Origin: Planctomycetota bacterium
GTDB lineage: Bacteria > Planctomycetota > PUPC01 > JACPCR01
Assembly: GCA_016179685.1 (NCBI GenBank)
Contig: JACPCR010000064.1
Coordinates: 1 to 64,000, forward strand
Reading direction: 5' to 3'
DNA length: 64,000 nucleotides
Of the stretch, positions 23,201 through 31,838 are shown one piece after another. Position 1 is the first letter of the stretch; the number at the start of each line of letters is the position of its first letter. A model generated the notes under the pieces. That model saw only the letters and a list, made by a program, of their open reading frames with translations. It made no database searches and was not told the DNA's origin. Made by a program: the position numbers and the translations under genes.

Positions 23201-23423
23201 GGGGTTTTCCTCCGACCTGCCTGATGGAGTGAGCGCGGGGCAGATCGCAATACTGCTGGGCCGGACACCCGGCGCAGAGCCCCTGTCGGACGCAGGACGG
23301 GACCTTTCCGGCCCTGCGACTCCGCGCAGAGAGAACAAGCATCAAGGCCGCCAAGGCGGTAAAAGCCAGGCAGCGCAGGAGGTCATTCAAGAATTCACGT
23401 CGAGTTGAAGGGCTTTCGCTCAT
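23187..23423 (-). CDS. Small membrane-anchored four-cysteine protein
   Basis: The 78-residue protein (MSESPSTRREFLNDLLRCLA...) has one hydrophobic segment at about residues 15-33. Four cysteines follow, C44, C50, C53 and C59, in the pattern C-x5-C-x2-C-x5-C, as in a small Fe-S or metal site. It overlaps the NHL gene by 14 bp and is in line with the redox operon, so co-translation is likely. No named family is recognised. It may be an accessory or electron-transfer peptide, or a maturation factor for the exported ferredoxin. Confidence 0.65.
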   Translation of the reverse strand: MSESPSTRREFLNDLLRCLAFTALAALMLVLSARSRRAGKVPSCVRQGLCAGCPAQQYCDLPRAHSIRQVGGKPHEKA

Positions 23424-23519
23424 GAGAGCCTTGGGTTGTAACCAGTGCTTTTACAAGGAGATGCTTTACGGGTCATGGAAGCGCGCTCCGGCGTGGCAAA
23501 GCGCTTGTGCGCTTCTCGT

Positions 23520-23562
23520 GAATCCAGGCGGGAACGCTGTGGCAGCATTCCCGCCCGGATTC
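23520..23562 (-). terminator. Hairpin after the second propeller gene
   Basis: GAATCC-A-GGCGGGAA and TTCCCGCC-C-GGATTC form a strong stem with one internal mismatch and a 13-base loop. It overlaps the stop of the propeller gene at 23561. There is no T-tract on the minus strand, so it is either an attenuator or RNA-stabilising element rather than a classical terminator. Confidence 0.4.
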
Positions 23563-24964
23563 ATTCGCTGACGTCCAGGCAGACCAGGCGTGTGAAATCA
23601 CGGGCGAGCAACCGGCCGCCGGCCAGGGCCATCGGGCCCCAGGAATCGTGCCCCTGGAGAACCTGGGCTTCGGCAAGAAGACGAAAACCTTCGGGCTTGG
23701 CCTCGATGAGGCTGAGTCTGCCCGTGTCGTTGAGCGCATAAAGCAGGTCACCGGCCACCAGGAACGGCCCCAACCCGAAACGATGCCGGGGTCCGCTGGC
23801 CCAGAGCGTCTTCCCGTCCGGGTCGAGGCAGACCAGCTCGCCGTCTGGCCGGACGCCATAAATGAACCCCTGGTGGAAGATGGGCGTGTGTTGGGTCGCA
23901 CCGAACTGGGCGGGGGCCAGCCGGTAGAGCACCGAGGCGGCGATCCGGCCGTTCTCCTCCCGGAGCTGCAGCATGAGGCTGCCGGAGTTGTATCCGCCGG
24001 AGAGGAAGACACGATCGCCGTCCGGGACCACGGGGGAGGGGATGGTGGCGATCTGGATTCTCCACTGGTCCGTCTCCCAGAGAAGCTCACCGGTCTCGGC
24101 AGACGCGGCCGCGCAGCCGCCGCTGGCGCAGTAGAGGTACATTTTCCGGCCGTGGGAATTCATAGGGACCACGGATGAGTGGGTCATCTTCCAGCGCCTC
24201 GGGTTCGGGGTCTTCCAGGCCAGGCGGCCCGAGTCGCACTCGACGGCGGCCAGAAGCGCCTCGGGTCCCGCTGGTGCGAGAATCACCCGGCCGCCGTCCA
24301 CCAGGGGGCACTGGCCCGCGTACCACTGGGGAATCTCTGAGCCGAACTCCTGAACGAGGTCCAACCCCCAACGGAACTCGCCGCTGGCCGCGTCCACGCA
24401 CGTGACGTGGCCGAGGGGGCCCAGAGCGACCGCGAACTGTTCCGTCACCGCCGGGACCGTTCTCGACATCCCATGATTGCGTTTGACCTTGACCGGGTAC
24501 GAGTAACGCCAGATTTCCCGGCCGTCCGCCAGCGAGAAGCAGCGCAGCGCATCTGCCTGCTGCGCACGGTCGTAGTCGAGCACGGTGACGCGCCCCCGAT
24601 CCACCGTTGCGCCGGCGTAGCCTTCACCCAGCTCGACTGACCACAAAACCTTCGGGCCCCCGATATCCCACCTCCTGGCCAGGGGCGTCAGCTCGGCGCT
24701 GACCCCACTGGAGTGCGGCCCCCTAAAGCAAGGCCACGCACCCTCCAAAGCTGCGGCCTCGCCGTCCATCCGAGTCAGGATGCCGTTGAGGTTCGGCGGG
24801 CCCGCGGCCAGCGTGTCTTGCGCCGGCGACCCGTCGCTTCCTGGCAATCGCGGCTCGATGGGCCTAGCGGGTGTCCCTCGCAGCCAGGCCGCCAAGAGGA
24901 GGGCGGACACACCGGCGAAAACGCCCGGAATCGCGTTCTGGATCAGGAAGTGATAGAAAGGCAT
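23561..24964 (-). CDS. PQQ-like beta-propeller protein with N-terminal anchor
   Basis: The 467-residue protein has an N-terminal hydrophobic segment (GVFAGVSALLLAAWL), a linker, and a pyrrolo-quinoline-quinone-type propeller with blades such as CFSLADGREIWRYSY, CVDAASGEFRWGLDL, SAETGELLWETD and CLDPDGKTLWAS. It is the first gene of the minus-strand redox series, separated from the next by a hairpin and about 137 bp. It shares architecture with the propeller at 17886..19841 (anchor, CFRGPHSSGV versus RFRGPRGDGV start of the propeller), so the two are likely paralogues. No catalytic PQQ ligands can be asserted. Confidence 0.8.
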   Translation of the reverse strand: MPFYHFLIQNAIPGVFAGVSALLLAAWLRGTPARPIEPRLPGSDGSPAQDTLAAGPPNLNGILTRMDGEAAALEGAWPCFRGPHSSGVSAELTPLARRWDIGGPKVLWSVELGEGYAGATVDRGRVTVLDYDRAQQADALRCFSLADGREIWRYSYPVKVKRNHGMSRTVPAVTEQFAVALGPLGHVTCVDAASGEFRWGLDLVQEFGSEIPQWYAGQCPLVDGGRVILAPAGPEALLAAVECDSGRLAWKTPNPRRWKMTHSSVVPMNSHGRKMYLYCASGGCAAASAETGELLWETDQWRIQIATIPSPVVPDGDRVFLSGGYNSGSLMLQLREENGRIAASVLYRLAPAQFGATQHTPIFHQGFIYGVRPDGELVCLDPDGKTLWASGPRHRFGLGPFLVAGDLLYALNDTGRLSLIEAKPEGFRLLAEAQVLQGHDSWGPMALAGGRLLARDFTRLVCLDVSE

Positions 24965-25375
24965 AAAACGAGAAAACCAGTAAGCCCAACAGGCCCTATT
25001 GGACCTCTTTCCGAAGGCCCCGAGGGAGCATGGGCCGAGCCCTAGTATTCCTGTTCAGAAGTGCAGGTGCACTGGCGAACTCGTTTATTAGCCGTCAAAA
25101 ACCATACCCGACGTTTTTCACACGGAAGGCGCATCTTGCAGAGGCTGACTTGCAAAATGTGCGGGGTAGTTGGATGAACTCCGCAAGAGATGCGCAGTGC
25201 GTGTGTTGCACGGCATCTAGTAGACGAGTTCAGAAGTGCAGGTGCACTGGCGAACTCGTCTGCTAGGCCTGTGTCGTGGCCGAAGGAAGCCGAGGTCTTT
25301 CCGCAGGCAAAGGGTGACCCAACCTCCCTCCAGATCGGAAAAATCGTCGGCCCGGTTCCGCTAGGAGATCGTGTG
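24965..25375. other. Intergenic region with two palindrome copies
   Basis: The main content is two copies of GTTCAGAAGTGCAGGTGCAC followed by TGGCGAACTCGT, each inside a palindrome (25042..25091 degenerate; 25217..25266 near perfect). The frame of the following gene stays open upstream to about 25190, but the segment before the palindrome does not look coding. Confidence 0.65.
25217..25266. repeat. 50 bp palindrome with AAGTGC/GCACT centre
   Basis: CTAG-n-AGACGAGTTC and GAACTCGTCT-n-CTAG flank a centre of AGAAGTGCAGGTGCACTGGC. A degenerate copy lies at 25042..25091. Both outer arms and centre resemble the palindrome at 62503..62552, and the centre resembles those at 33772, 56411 and 62771. 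Confidence 0.85.
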
Positions 25376-26032
25376 ATGTCCCCATCGCCATCCAACGTTT
25401 TCAAGTCTGCAGGCATCGTTGGCGTTACGCGCAATGGGCCGAGGCTCGTCCGTCCCCGTGATACGCCGGCCGGTGAGAAATGGATTTACCAGTTACCCAT
25501 GACGTTTCAGGTGGCGCCTCGTCTTGCCGCTGCCGCGGTCAATATTTGCAACGAACTGGTGCCTTACACGGATTTCGAAGTCGCGGCGGATATCGTCCCC
25601 TTCGACGGTCTCGCAAGCGTCCGCTCCGACCGTGCCGTCCCCCTCGTGCGAGGGCGCGATGAGCCCAACCCCAACACCACGCCTCCCGGACGCAAGGCCT
25701 TCATGTCCATGTATCCCGGGCAGACAGGATTTGTCCCTTTCGGGGCAAAGCGTGCGGATGGAACTCCTTATCCACACGCAGGCACGGGTTTCGTCCTCAC
25801 CTGCGCCGTTGCGAAGGACATGGCTGCCCCATTTACGGTGGAGAACATCGGCGGCTATTTTCTAGGATCAGAGGCATACTCCTATCATGAATTGCATCAA
25901 CTGGCCTCTGACGGCACAACCCTGCATGTGTTGGGTACGGAACGGATATTGTCCACTTCATCGCTGTTGCCGGGCTGGTACAACGGGGCCACAGGGTTGG
26001 CCAATGCGATTCCTGTTTGGCGTTTCTCATAG
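25376..26032 (+). CDS. Protein of unknown function (218 aa)
   Basis: From an ATG with a well-placed AGGAG the protein begins MSPSPSNVFKSAGIVGVTRN. It looks like a genuine soluble protein with balanced composition, including WIYQLPMTFQVAPRLAAAAV, FGAKRADGTPYPHAGTGFVL and a C-terminal LLPGWYNGATGLANAIPVWR. No family is recognised and no signal peptide is seen. The frame is open upstream for about 60 codons, with plausible coding sequence back to about 25287, so the gene may be 5'-truncated next to the palindrome at 25217..25266. It stands alone on the plus strand between minus-strand genes, which fits acquisition or isolation by repeats. Confidence 0.55.
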   Translation: MSPSPSNVFKSAGIVGVTRNGPRLVRPRDTPAGEKWIYQLPMTFQVAPRLAAAAVNICNELVPYTDFEVAADIVPFDGLASVRSDRAVPLVRGRDEPNPNTTPPGRKAFMSMYPGQTGFVPFGAKRADGTPYPHAGTGFVLTCAVAKDMAAPFTVENIGGYFLGSEAYSYHELHQLASDGTTLHVLGTERILSTSSLLPGWYNGATGLANAIPVWRFS

Positions 26033-26409
26033 GAAAAAAGCGCAAAGCCACGCCGCCGGAGAGTTTGGGGTCAGACCTGCGCAGTTGGCTTTACCTGATT
26101 CCTGGGAGAAGTCAGTTAGGGACGCCGGGGTTGGTTCTTCATTTATCATTTGCCTTTCGTGGGAGCGAGCGATGGCCGCCCGGCGAATCGGCTGGTGGTT
26201 GTTGGTTGGTGGTGAAGAGCGGGGCCGAGTGGGAGCGAGCGATGGCCAGGGCATGCCGCCTCCCGGAAAGGTCCTGCGGAAAGACGGCTGCGCTCCCACG
26301 CACCGGTAAACGAGGGACCAGCAATAAGGAGTCCGCAGACGGGAGTCCGCATCTGCAAGTCACCGAGCGTTGAGTAGTGCCAACGGGTCTGCAACCTTCA
26401 GCCTTCAGC
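26033..26409. other. Repeat-containing intergenic region
   Basis: No gene is supported. GTGGGAGCGAGCGATGGCC occurs twice (about 26159 and 26229). Bases 26274..26324 are the reverse complement, with several mismatches, of 51733..51783, defining a ~50 bp dispersed repeat. A CCTGACGTCAGG word and GACACCTGAC near 26440 echo the hairpin at 5080. Confidence 0.6.
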
Positions 26410-27552
26410 CTACAGCCTTGAACACCCAGGGACCAGGGTCTGACACCTGACGTCAGGAGAATCGATGGAGATGGGCCGCAGTGGGTAGTTGGCGTGCTGG
26501 TCCAGCAGTTCAATCAGGTACTGCATGGTGTCCAGGGAGATATCGGGCCCGATGGAATGAGGGGCGAGGATGAAGCCGCCGCCCCGTGCGGCCTCGAGAA
26601 TCCGGGCGAGGTGACGCCGAATTGTGGCTTGGTCTCCCCGCGGAAGGATATTGCTGTTGTCCAGCGATCCGATGACGGCGAGACGGCCGGGGTATTTTTC
26701 ACGGACGCGCACTGGGTCGAGTCCCGTGCGGAACTCGAGCGGGTGAACGGCGTCGATGCCTGCGGCGGCCCAGAGGTCGAGGAGGTCTCCGACGTTACCG
26801 TCGCAGTGATGGAAGACCTTGGCGGCCCCGGCCTGCTTGTAGCCGCGGACGAGCTTGCAGAGGGCGGGAAAGAAGAGCTTCTCGTAGGCGGCGGGCCCCA
26901 TGATCGGGCTTGAAAAACTGCACGCGTCATCGTAAATCCCGATCCCGGTCGCTTGAAGTTGGAAGCGGCGGATGGATTCCTGCCCCACTTGCAGGATATG
27001 GTCGGTCACGCGGTCGACGAAGGCCTTGACCCAGGCCGGGTCCTCGGCGATATCGGCGAGGAAATCCTCCTGGCCGCGTAAGAACGCGGCCCGAAGATAG
27101 GGTCCCCCGGTCTTGCCGAACACGGCGAACTCGTCTTGGTGCGCCGCGGCCTGCGCGGCCGCGCCCTCGTAACGCGACTCTAAAAGCGGGTCCTCGAACT
27201 CGAGACGGTCCGGGTCCACACGCTTCGGCAGCGCCGTCTGGAGCGTCTGGCTGAACATCGCGCCCGACCGCGTCCGCTTCAATTCCCCCCAGCCGGTCCG
27301 GTGGATGATCTGATCCCCGGCTTGTTCGACGGTCTTGGCGGAGGACGGCCACGCCGTCTCGTTCGCGGCCACAATCATCATGTCCGATCCATACGAACGG
27401 GCGACGTCCAGGTGCGACCCCGTTCCCTTGGTTTTCTGCCAGGTCTGGACGAACTCGGGCCAGAAGGAGAAAAATCGCGGGATGCGGTCCGGCTCCCTGA
27501 AGTTCAGGGCGCACATCACGCGCTCCCGGCTCGACAGTCTCGGACTTTCCAT
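26410..27552 (-). CDS. Uroporphyrinogen decarboxylase-like protein with HHC motif
   Basis: The protein (about 380 residues) begins MESPRLSSRERVMCALNFRE, followed by PDRIPRF, a typical UroD/MtaA-branch opening. KVFHHCDGNVGDLLDLWAAA gives an H-x-C pair where MtaA/MtbA methyltransferases bind zinc; among the seven UroD-like proteins here only this one has it. A second zinc cysteine is not obvious. The start is uncertain: ATGs at 27552 and 27564 are both possible, and the region further upstream is a CAATGAGCAATGAC simple repeat. The last residues come from DNA resembling the CTGACACCTGA repeat. No methyltransferase partner is adjacent; a radical SAM gene lies upstream. Confidence 0.82.
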   Translation of the reverse strand: MESPRLSSRERVMCALNFREPDRIPRFFSFWPEFVQTWQKTKGTGSHLDVARSYGSDMMIVAANETAWPSSAKTVEQAGDQIIHRTGWGELKRTRSGAMFSQTLQTALPKRVDPDRLEFEDPLLESRYEGAAAQAAAHQDEFAVFGKTGGPYLRAAFLRGQEDFLADIAEDPAWVKAFVDRVTDHILQVGQESIRRFQLQATGIGIYDDACSFSSPIMGPAAYEKLFFPALCKLVRGYKQAGAAKVFHHCDGNVGDLLDLWAAAGIDAVHPLEFRTGLDPVRVREKYPGRLAVIGSLDNSNILPRGDQATIRRHLARILEAARGGGFILAPHSIGPDISLDTMQYLIELLDQHANYPLRPISIDSPDVRCQTLVPGCSRL

Positions 27553-27648
27553 CGCGATTTGCATCTTCACTGGCATGGATTGCTCATTGGTCATTGCTCA
27601 TTGGTCATCGGTCATACCAATGGCCAATGACCATTCGTTTCAATTTAT

Positions 27649-27755
27649 AAAATCGGTATGAACCACGGGGAACGCGGCGAAAACCAGGAAAGGTATTCAT
27701 CGGAATGCCTCCGAGTCCCCGTATCCTCCGTGGTTCACCTTGGCTTTGCGCCCTT
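27649..27755. repeat. ACCACGG...CCGTGGT dispersed repeat, copy 1
   Basis: AAAATCGGTATGAACCACGG opens a ~105 bp segment, with AAGGTATTCATC, TCCTCCGTGGTTCACCTTGG and TTTGCG, that recurs at 31558..31664 in the same orientation. Its ends are complementary (GAACCACGG/CCGTGGTTC). It overlaps the last few codons of the radical SAM gene. Confidence 0.8.
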
Positions 27756-29078
27756 CCAGAGAAACAAAAACTTGAGGCCGGCTGCATTCCTCCTTCGCTG
27801 CCGCGGCGATGGAATTCTCGCCGCGGGGACCACGCACGCGCGGGCCCGGTAATAGGCGTGGCGCACGCGGTAGGCAAGCCCCAGGGCTCGACTTTGAAGG
27901 CGAAGCCGGCGCTCGCCGGAGCGGAAGCGCCCCGGCTCGTCCAGCAGGGTGCGGCACTCTTCGGGAAGAAGTACGAGGCTCACCCGCAGATGAGGTGCGA
28001 GCCCGATGGGGAGTCCGCGTTCCATGCAGGCCTCGTAGAGCCGCCGGAAGACTGGGACGAGGTCCGAGGTTTGTGGAGGCGGCCGCTCGGCATAATCCGT
28101 TCCGACCAGTGGCCGGAAGACGCACACCGTGGGTATCGTGCCCCGAGCGGTCATCCAGTCGATGGCGGCCATCGAGCTGCGCGGGTCCTCCAGCCCGGCG
28201 ATGATCTCGCCGTTGACGACCCAAGGGGAGAGGCTGAAGCGATGGTTCTTCGAGAGCCCCGCGCAGTACTCGATGGCCTCGAGGTATCGGGCGAGGCCAT
28301 AGTGGGCATGTTTGCCCGGGCAGACCTCCCGGAAACGTTTCTCATCGAAAAGCTCGAAACAGAAGGAGATGCGGTTCACCCCCATGGCCTTCAGACGGTC
28401 GTACCGGGACAAATCCCGGTGCGGAGGCGCCTGCACGCCGGCGAAAAGCGGAGTCTCCGCTTTCACCCGGCGGATGATCGGATCGAGCGTGTCCAGGGCG
28501 GCCTCGCCCGCGTCATGTCCCGTATTGAAATCGACGTAGGTCACGCCGGACTCACGCCAGGCCGCATGGACGACCTCGAGGATGTCGTCCTCCGTCTTGG
28601 AGGCCGCGTCGTCGTTGCCCAGGTTGAGGCCGACGGAGCAGAATCGGCAGTTCATGCGGTGCGGCTGGCCTGTACGGGGACGCCAGAAATCGCAGATGCG
28701 GCCCGCATAAATGGCGAGGTACGTGCCCTGAAGCGTGCCGATCTGGCGCAGAAGACGCCCGGAGGCCGCGCGCCGGTCATACCACGCCGGCCTCGGGGCC
28801 AGTCTAACCGGACAAAGAACCTGACCATCCCGGTAGACGGCATAGCGGCCATCGGCTTTTCGCAGCTCGTAGGGTGAAGCGTGTGCGAACGCTTCGGTTA
28901 CCGGGACATTGACCCAGAGCTGGCCCGGGAGGATGAGCTCGAGGCCCGATCCGAGACCCGCGCGGGTGCGCAGGATTTCCCGTCCCCCATCCGCCTCCAC
29001 CTGGCAGCTCGGGTCCATTCGGATGCCCCGGCAGAAGAGATCGAGCTTTAAGAACGCAGGATCGACTCGGATCTGCAC
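27735..29078 (-). CDS. Radical SAM protein with C-x14-C-x2-C cluster motif
   Basis: The 447-residue protein has a radical SAM core in which C129, C144 and C147 (CDFWRPR...NCRFCSVG) form C-x14-C-x2-C instead of the usual C-x3-C-x2-C. The same spacing is known in some QueE enzymes. Later segments (TYVDFNTGHDAGEAALDTL, GVNRISFCFELFDEKRF, FRPLVGTDYAERPPP) fit the TIM-barrel core. The start is a GTG with GGGGGAG upstream. The N-terminal 110 residues form an extra domain. It lies between UroD-like and ADP-ribosylglycohydrolase genes. The C-terminus runs into a dispersed repeat and is probably not conserved. The reaction is unknown; methyl or corrinoid chemistry is possible by context only. Confidence 0.82.
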   Translation of the reverse strand: MQIRVDPAFLKLDLFCRGIRMDPSCQVEADGGREILRTRAGLGSGLELILPGQLWVNVPVTEAFAHASPYELRKADGRYAVYRDGQVLCPVRLAPRPAWYDRRAASGRLLRQIGTLQGTYLAIYAGRICDFWRPRTGQPHRMNCRFCSVGLNLGNDDAASKTEDDILEVVHAAWRESGVTYVDFNTGHDAGEAALDTLDPIIRRVKAETPLFAGVQAPPHRDLSRYDRLKAMGVNRISFCFELFDEKRFREVCPGKHAHYGLARYLEAIEYCAGLSKNHRFSLSPWVVNGEIIAGLEDPRSSMAAIDWMTARGTIPTVCVFRPLVGTDYAERPPPQTSDLVPVFRRLYEACMERGLPIGLAPHLRVSLVLLPEECRTLLDEPGRFRSGERRLRLQSRALGLAYRVRHAYYRARACVVPAARIPSPRQRRRNAAGLKFLFLWKGAKPR

Positions 29079-29333
29079 CAGCGCTCCCCCCTCGATTACG
29101 CAGGATTTTCGCTGTTGTCCCTGAATTTCTTGAAAACCAAATTGGATGCCAAGCCAAAAGTCAGCTTTGGCACGGAGGATGCATGAAAAATGGAGTTATG
29201 GCGTAACTATTTCTTTTCGCCCGCTTCGGGGCTCTTTTAAAATAGTGACAGGGAAGGTTCACTCAGTTCTTACGGAAGGGAGACGGCGCGGCATGGGAAG
29301 TGACGGCTTGAAGCGGAAAGAGGTGCCGGGGCC

Positions 29334-31403
29334 ATGGTGATCGCAGGGTTTGAGGATCGCGTTCGGGGCTGCCTGGTCGGGTCGGTCATTGGGGCCGAGC
29401 TGGGCTATGCGCGTCTGGCCCGGCCCGAGCGATTCGCCGTGAAGCGGCCTGAGGAGCTTTTCGGACTCGACCTGACGCCGGCCGGGGAAGTGCCGGAGAC
29501 GCCGCATCGCATTGGCGTGCGGAGGGCGACGCCGTTCATCGACCTTGGGATTCGGGCCTACGTGCAGAAGAAGGGGCGTGTGACGCCCGAGGACTTCGGT
29601 GCACTGCTCGAGGGCGATGCGGCGCTGGCCGGGCCGGTCTTCGCCTGGGACGGCATCCACTCGGTCCAGGAGTTATTGAAGGAAGGGATGAGCCCGCGGC
29701 TCACGGGTCTCGGCGCGGCCCCGTGCGGCAACATCGCCGCTTCGATGCCCGCGGTGGGCATCTACCACGCGGGGGATTCGGAGACCGCGTATCTGGACGG
29801 CGTGGAGCTGGCGTCCGTGGCGCAGCCGCGGCTTGGGGCCGACTGGGCTGGCCTGGTCGCCGCAGGAGTGGCCATGGCCCTCGAGGCGGACGCGAGTCCC
29901 GAATCCGTCGTTCACGCCGTGCTGCAGATCGCCCGCCAGAACAACCCCGACCTTTTCTACGATCTGAATTATCCTGTTCGACAGGGCCGGGCGCTTCGGG
30001 CCGCCTCCGAACAGGAGTTCCTCCAATGGTGGCTCGTCCGCGGCGGGCGCGTGGAGGCCCGGCGCGAAACGAATTGGATCGCCTCGAATCCATTGAGCTT
30101 CGTGCTGCCGCTGCTCGAAGCTTATGGGACGGAGCCTGAAAAGATGCTGGCCGCGCTGCTGGCAGCCCCCAACAACGGGGCCTGCATCCACGCCGTCGTG
30201 GCCGCGTCCATCGCCGGGGCACTCGGCGGGCCCGCCGCCTTCCCGGCGAAATGGCTGGCATGGTCCGAGCCGGCGGCCCTGGCTTGGCTGCCCCTCATTG
30301 ACGTCGTCCGGCAAAGACTTGAAAAGGAAGCCGGCTGCCTCAAAGACATCCGGAAGCTCTCGACTCCTGAAAGGGATGGCGGCTCGTCCCTGTTCGACAA
30401 GATTTACGGCTGCCTTCTCGCCGGGGCCATCGGCAACGCCATGGGCTCCCCCGTCGAGGGGAGATTCTACACCGAGATTGACCGGCAGCATGCGGGGGGC
30501 ATCACCACGGTCCTGGACCCCCGGCGTCTGGAAAGCGAGGACGACAACCAGATGGCGATGTTGCTGGTCGAGACCTACCTCGAGCGCGACGGGCTTCCCG
30601 TGCTCGCGCGGCATTTCGGGAAGACGTGGAGGGAGCGGCTGAACCGCGACCATTTTTACCCGCATTGCATGGGGAATGCCTACGACCTGATCCGCTCGGG
30701 ATGGGACCCGCGCATCACGGGGCACTGGAGCGTGGTGACCGGATCGACCGTGATGTGCATGGAGCCGGTGGGCGTTTACCATCCGGGTGACCCAGAGTGG
30801 GCGGCCTATGATGCGGCGGCCGTGTCCTACATGTACCAGCGCGGGCTGGACGTCACGGCGGCGGCAGTCCTCGCCGCGGCCGTGGCCGAAGCCTTCCGGC
30901 CGGAGGCGACGGTCGAAAGCGTGTGCGAGGCGGCCCTTCGGACGGCGCCCGAGGCCGAGATGCACACGTTCGACCGGCGCCCGTTCCGCAGCCCGCGGGA
31001 CTACCTGGCCTGCTGCCTCGAAGTGGCCGCGCGATACGACAACGTCCTGGACGCCCGCGCAGGGCTCTACGAGCGATGCCTGCTCTACCACCACATCGAT
31101 CCCCTCGAGCTGCTCGGACTCTCCCTGGCCATGTTCCGGATCGCCCGGGGCGACGTGCGCCAGGCGGCCATCGGCGGCACGAACATCGGCAGGGACTCGG
31201 ATACGATCGCGGGCCGCGCCGCCATGCTTTCCGGCACGCTCCGAGGGTGGAAGACCGTGCCCCAAGATTGGATTCAATTGTTCAGGCCGGAGGTCCTGGA
31301 GCGCATTCGGCGCAATGCCATGCGATTGGCGCAAATGATCGCCGAAAAGAAGGCCAGCCGGATGAGCCGCCGGCAGGCGCTGGCTTCGAGATGCAGGCGA
31401 TGA
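29334..31403 (+). CDS. Tandem ADP-ribosylglycohydrolase (DraG/ARH) family protein
   Basis: The 689-residue protein holds two ARH-type helical domains. The first (about 1-340) starts GFEDRVRGCLVGSVIGAELG and looks degenerate in its metal motifs. The second (about 355-670) starts KIYGCLLAGAIGNAMGSPVE and has the expected ESEDDNQMAMLLVE and GGTNIGRDSDTIAGRAAM, which bind two divalent metals and ADP-ribose. Single-domain members remove ADP-ribose from proteins or hydrolyse related nucleotides. Long two-domain versions are common in Planctomycetota-like genomes with unknown substrates. It is divergent from the radical SAM gene. The start follows AGAGGTG. Confidence 0.85.
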   Translation: MVIAGFEDRVRGCLVGSVIGAELGYARLARPERFAVKRPEELFGLDLTPAGEVPETPHRIGVRRATPFIDLGIRAYVQKKGRVTPEDFGALLEGDAALAGPVFAWDGIHSVQELLKEGMSPRLTGLGAAPCGNIAASMPAVGIYHAGDSETAYLDGVELASVAQPRLGADWAGLVAAGVAMALEADASPESVVHAVLQIARQNNPDLFYDLNYPVRQGRALRAASEQEFLQWWLVRGGRVEARRETNWIASNPLSFVLPLLEAYGTEPEKMLAALLAAPNNGACIHAVVAASIAGALGGPAAFPAKWLAWSEPAALAWLPLIDVVRQRLEKEAGCLKDIRKLSTPERDGGSSLFDKIYGCLLAGAIGNAMGSPVEGRFYTEIDRQHAGGITTVLDPRRLESEDDNQMAMLLVETYLERDGLPVLARHFGKTWRERLNRDHFYPHCMGNAYDLIRSGWDPRITGHWSVVTGSTVMCMEPVGVYHPGDPEWAAYDAAAVSYMYQRGLDVTAAAVLAAAVAEAFRPEATVESVCEAALRTAPEAEMHTFDRRPFRSPRDYLACCLEVAARYDNVLDARAGLYERCLLYHHIDPLELLGLSLAMFRIARGDVRQAAIGGTNIGRDSDTIAGRAAMLSGTLRGWKTVPQDWIQLFRPEVLERIRRNAMRLAQMIAEKKASRMSRRQALASRCRR

Positions 31404-31507
31404 TCGGGTGAATTCCTGCTCCCAGCGGTCTCGCGCGTCTGAAATCCGCGCAGCCTGGAGGGCGCGGCGCATTTCATGAGTGAACTTTGCCTGCTCGGTA
31501 GCTCAGG

Positions 31508-31558
31508 AGCGTGATTGACGAAGCTTGCATACTCGCTTCGTTGTGACAGAGAGAAACA
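31508..31558. repeat. CTTCGTTGTGACAGAG repeat, copy 1
   Basis: CGTGATTGACGAAGCTTG, then CTTCGTTGTGACAGAGAGAA and ACA, recurs at 61509..61559 with about nine differences. This copy directly precedes the ACCACGG repeat at 31558..31664. No coding potential is seen. Confidence 0.75.
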
Positions 31559-31664
31559 AAATCGGTATGAACCACGGAGGGCACGGAGAGCACGAAGAAA
31601 ACCAGCAAAGGTATTCATCAGAATCCCTCCGCGTCCTCCGTGGTTCACCTTGGGTTTGCGTCCT
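31558..31664. repeat. ACCACGG...CCGTGGT dispersed repeat, copy 2
   Basis: Second copy of the segment at 27649..27755, same orientation, with small insertions such as GGGCACGGAGAGCACG. The 435 bp between the ARH gene and the AhpD-like gene otherwise contain only the preceding short repeat and no gene. Confidence 0.8.
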
Positions 31665-31838
31665 CCCTCTGATGAAAATCTCTGCGCCTTGGAGGCTCAT
31701 GAGCAGTCTCCGTTTGGGGGATTCCAAGCCCATAGCAAGGGAAAAGGGACAAAATGCAAATATTTGCATAGGGGGCTCTTAACCGTTTGTTTCTCAGGGG
31801 TTAATTTCAATCCAACCGGGGCCAAGGAGAACCCGCCC

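Noticed and set aside
29673..31472. Long minus-strand open frame opposite the ADP-ribosylglycohydrolase
   Set aside because: Translated sequence is low-complexity and unlike any family. The plus strand carries the two ARH motifs.
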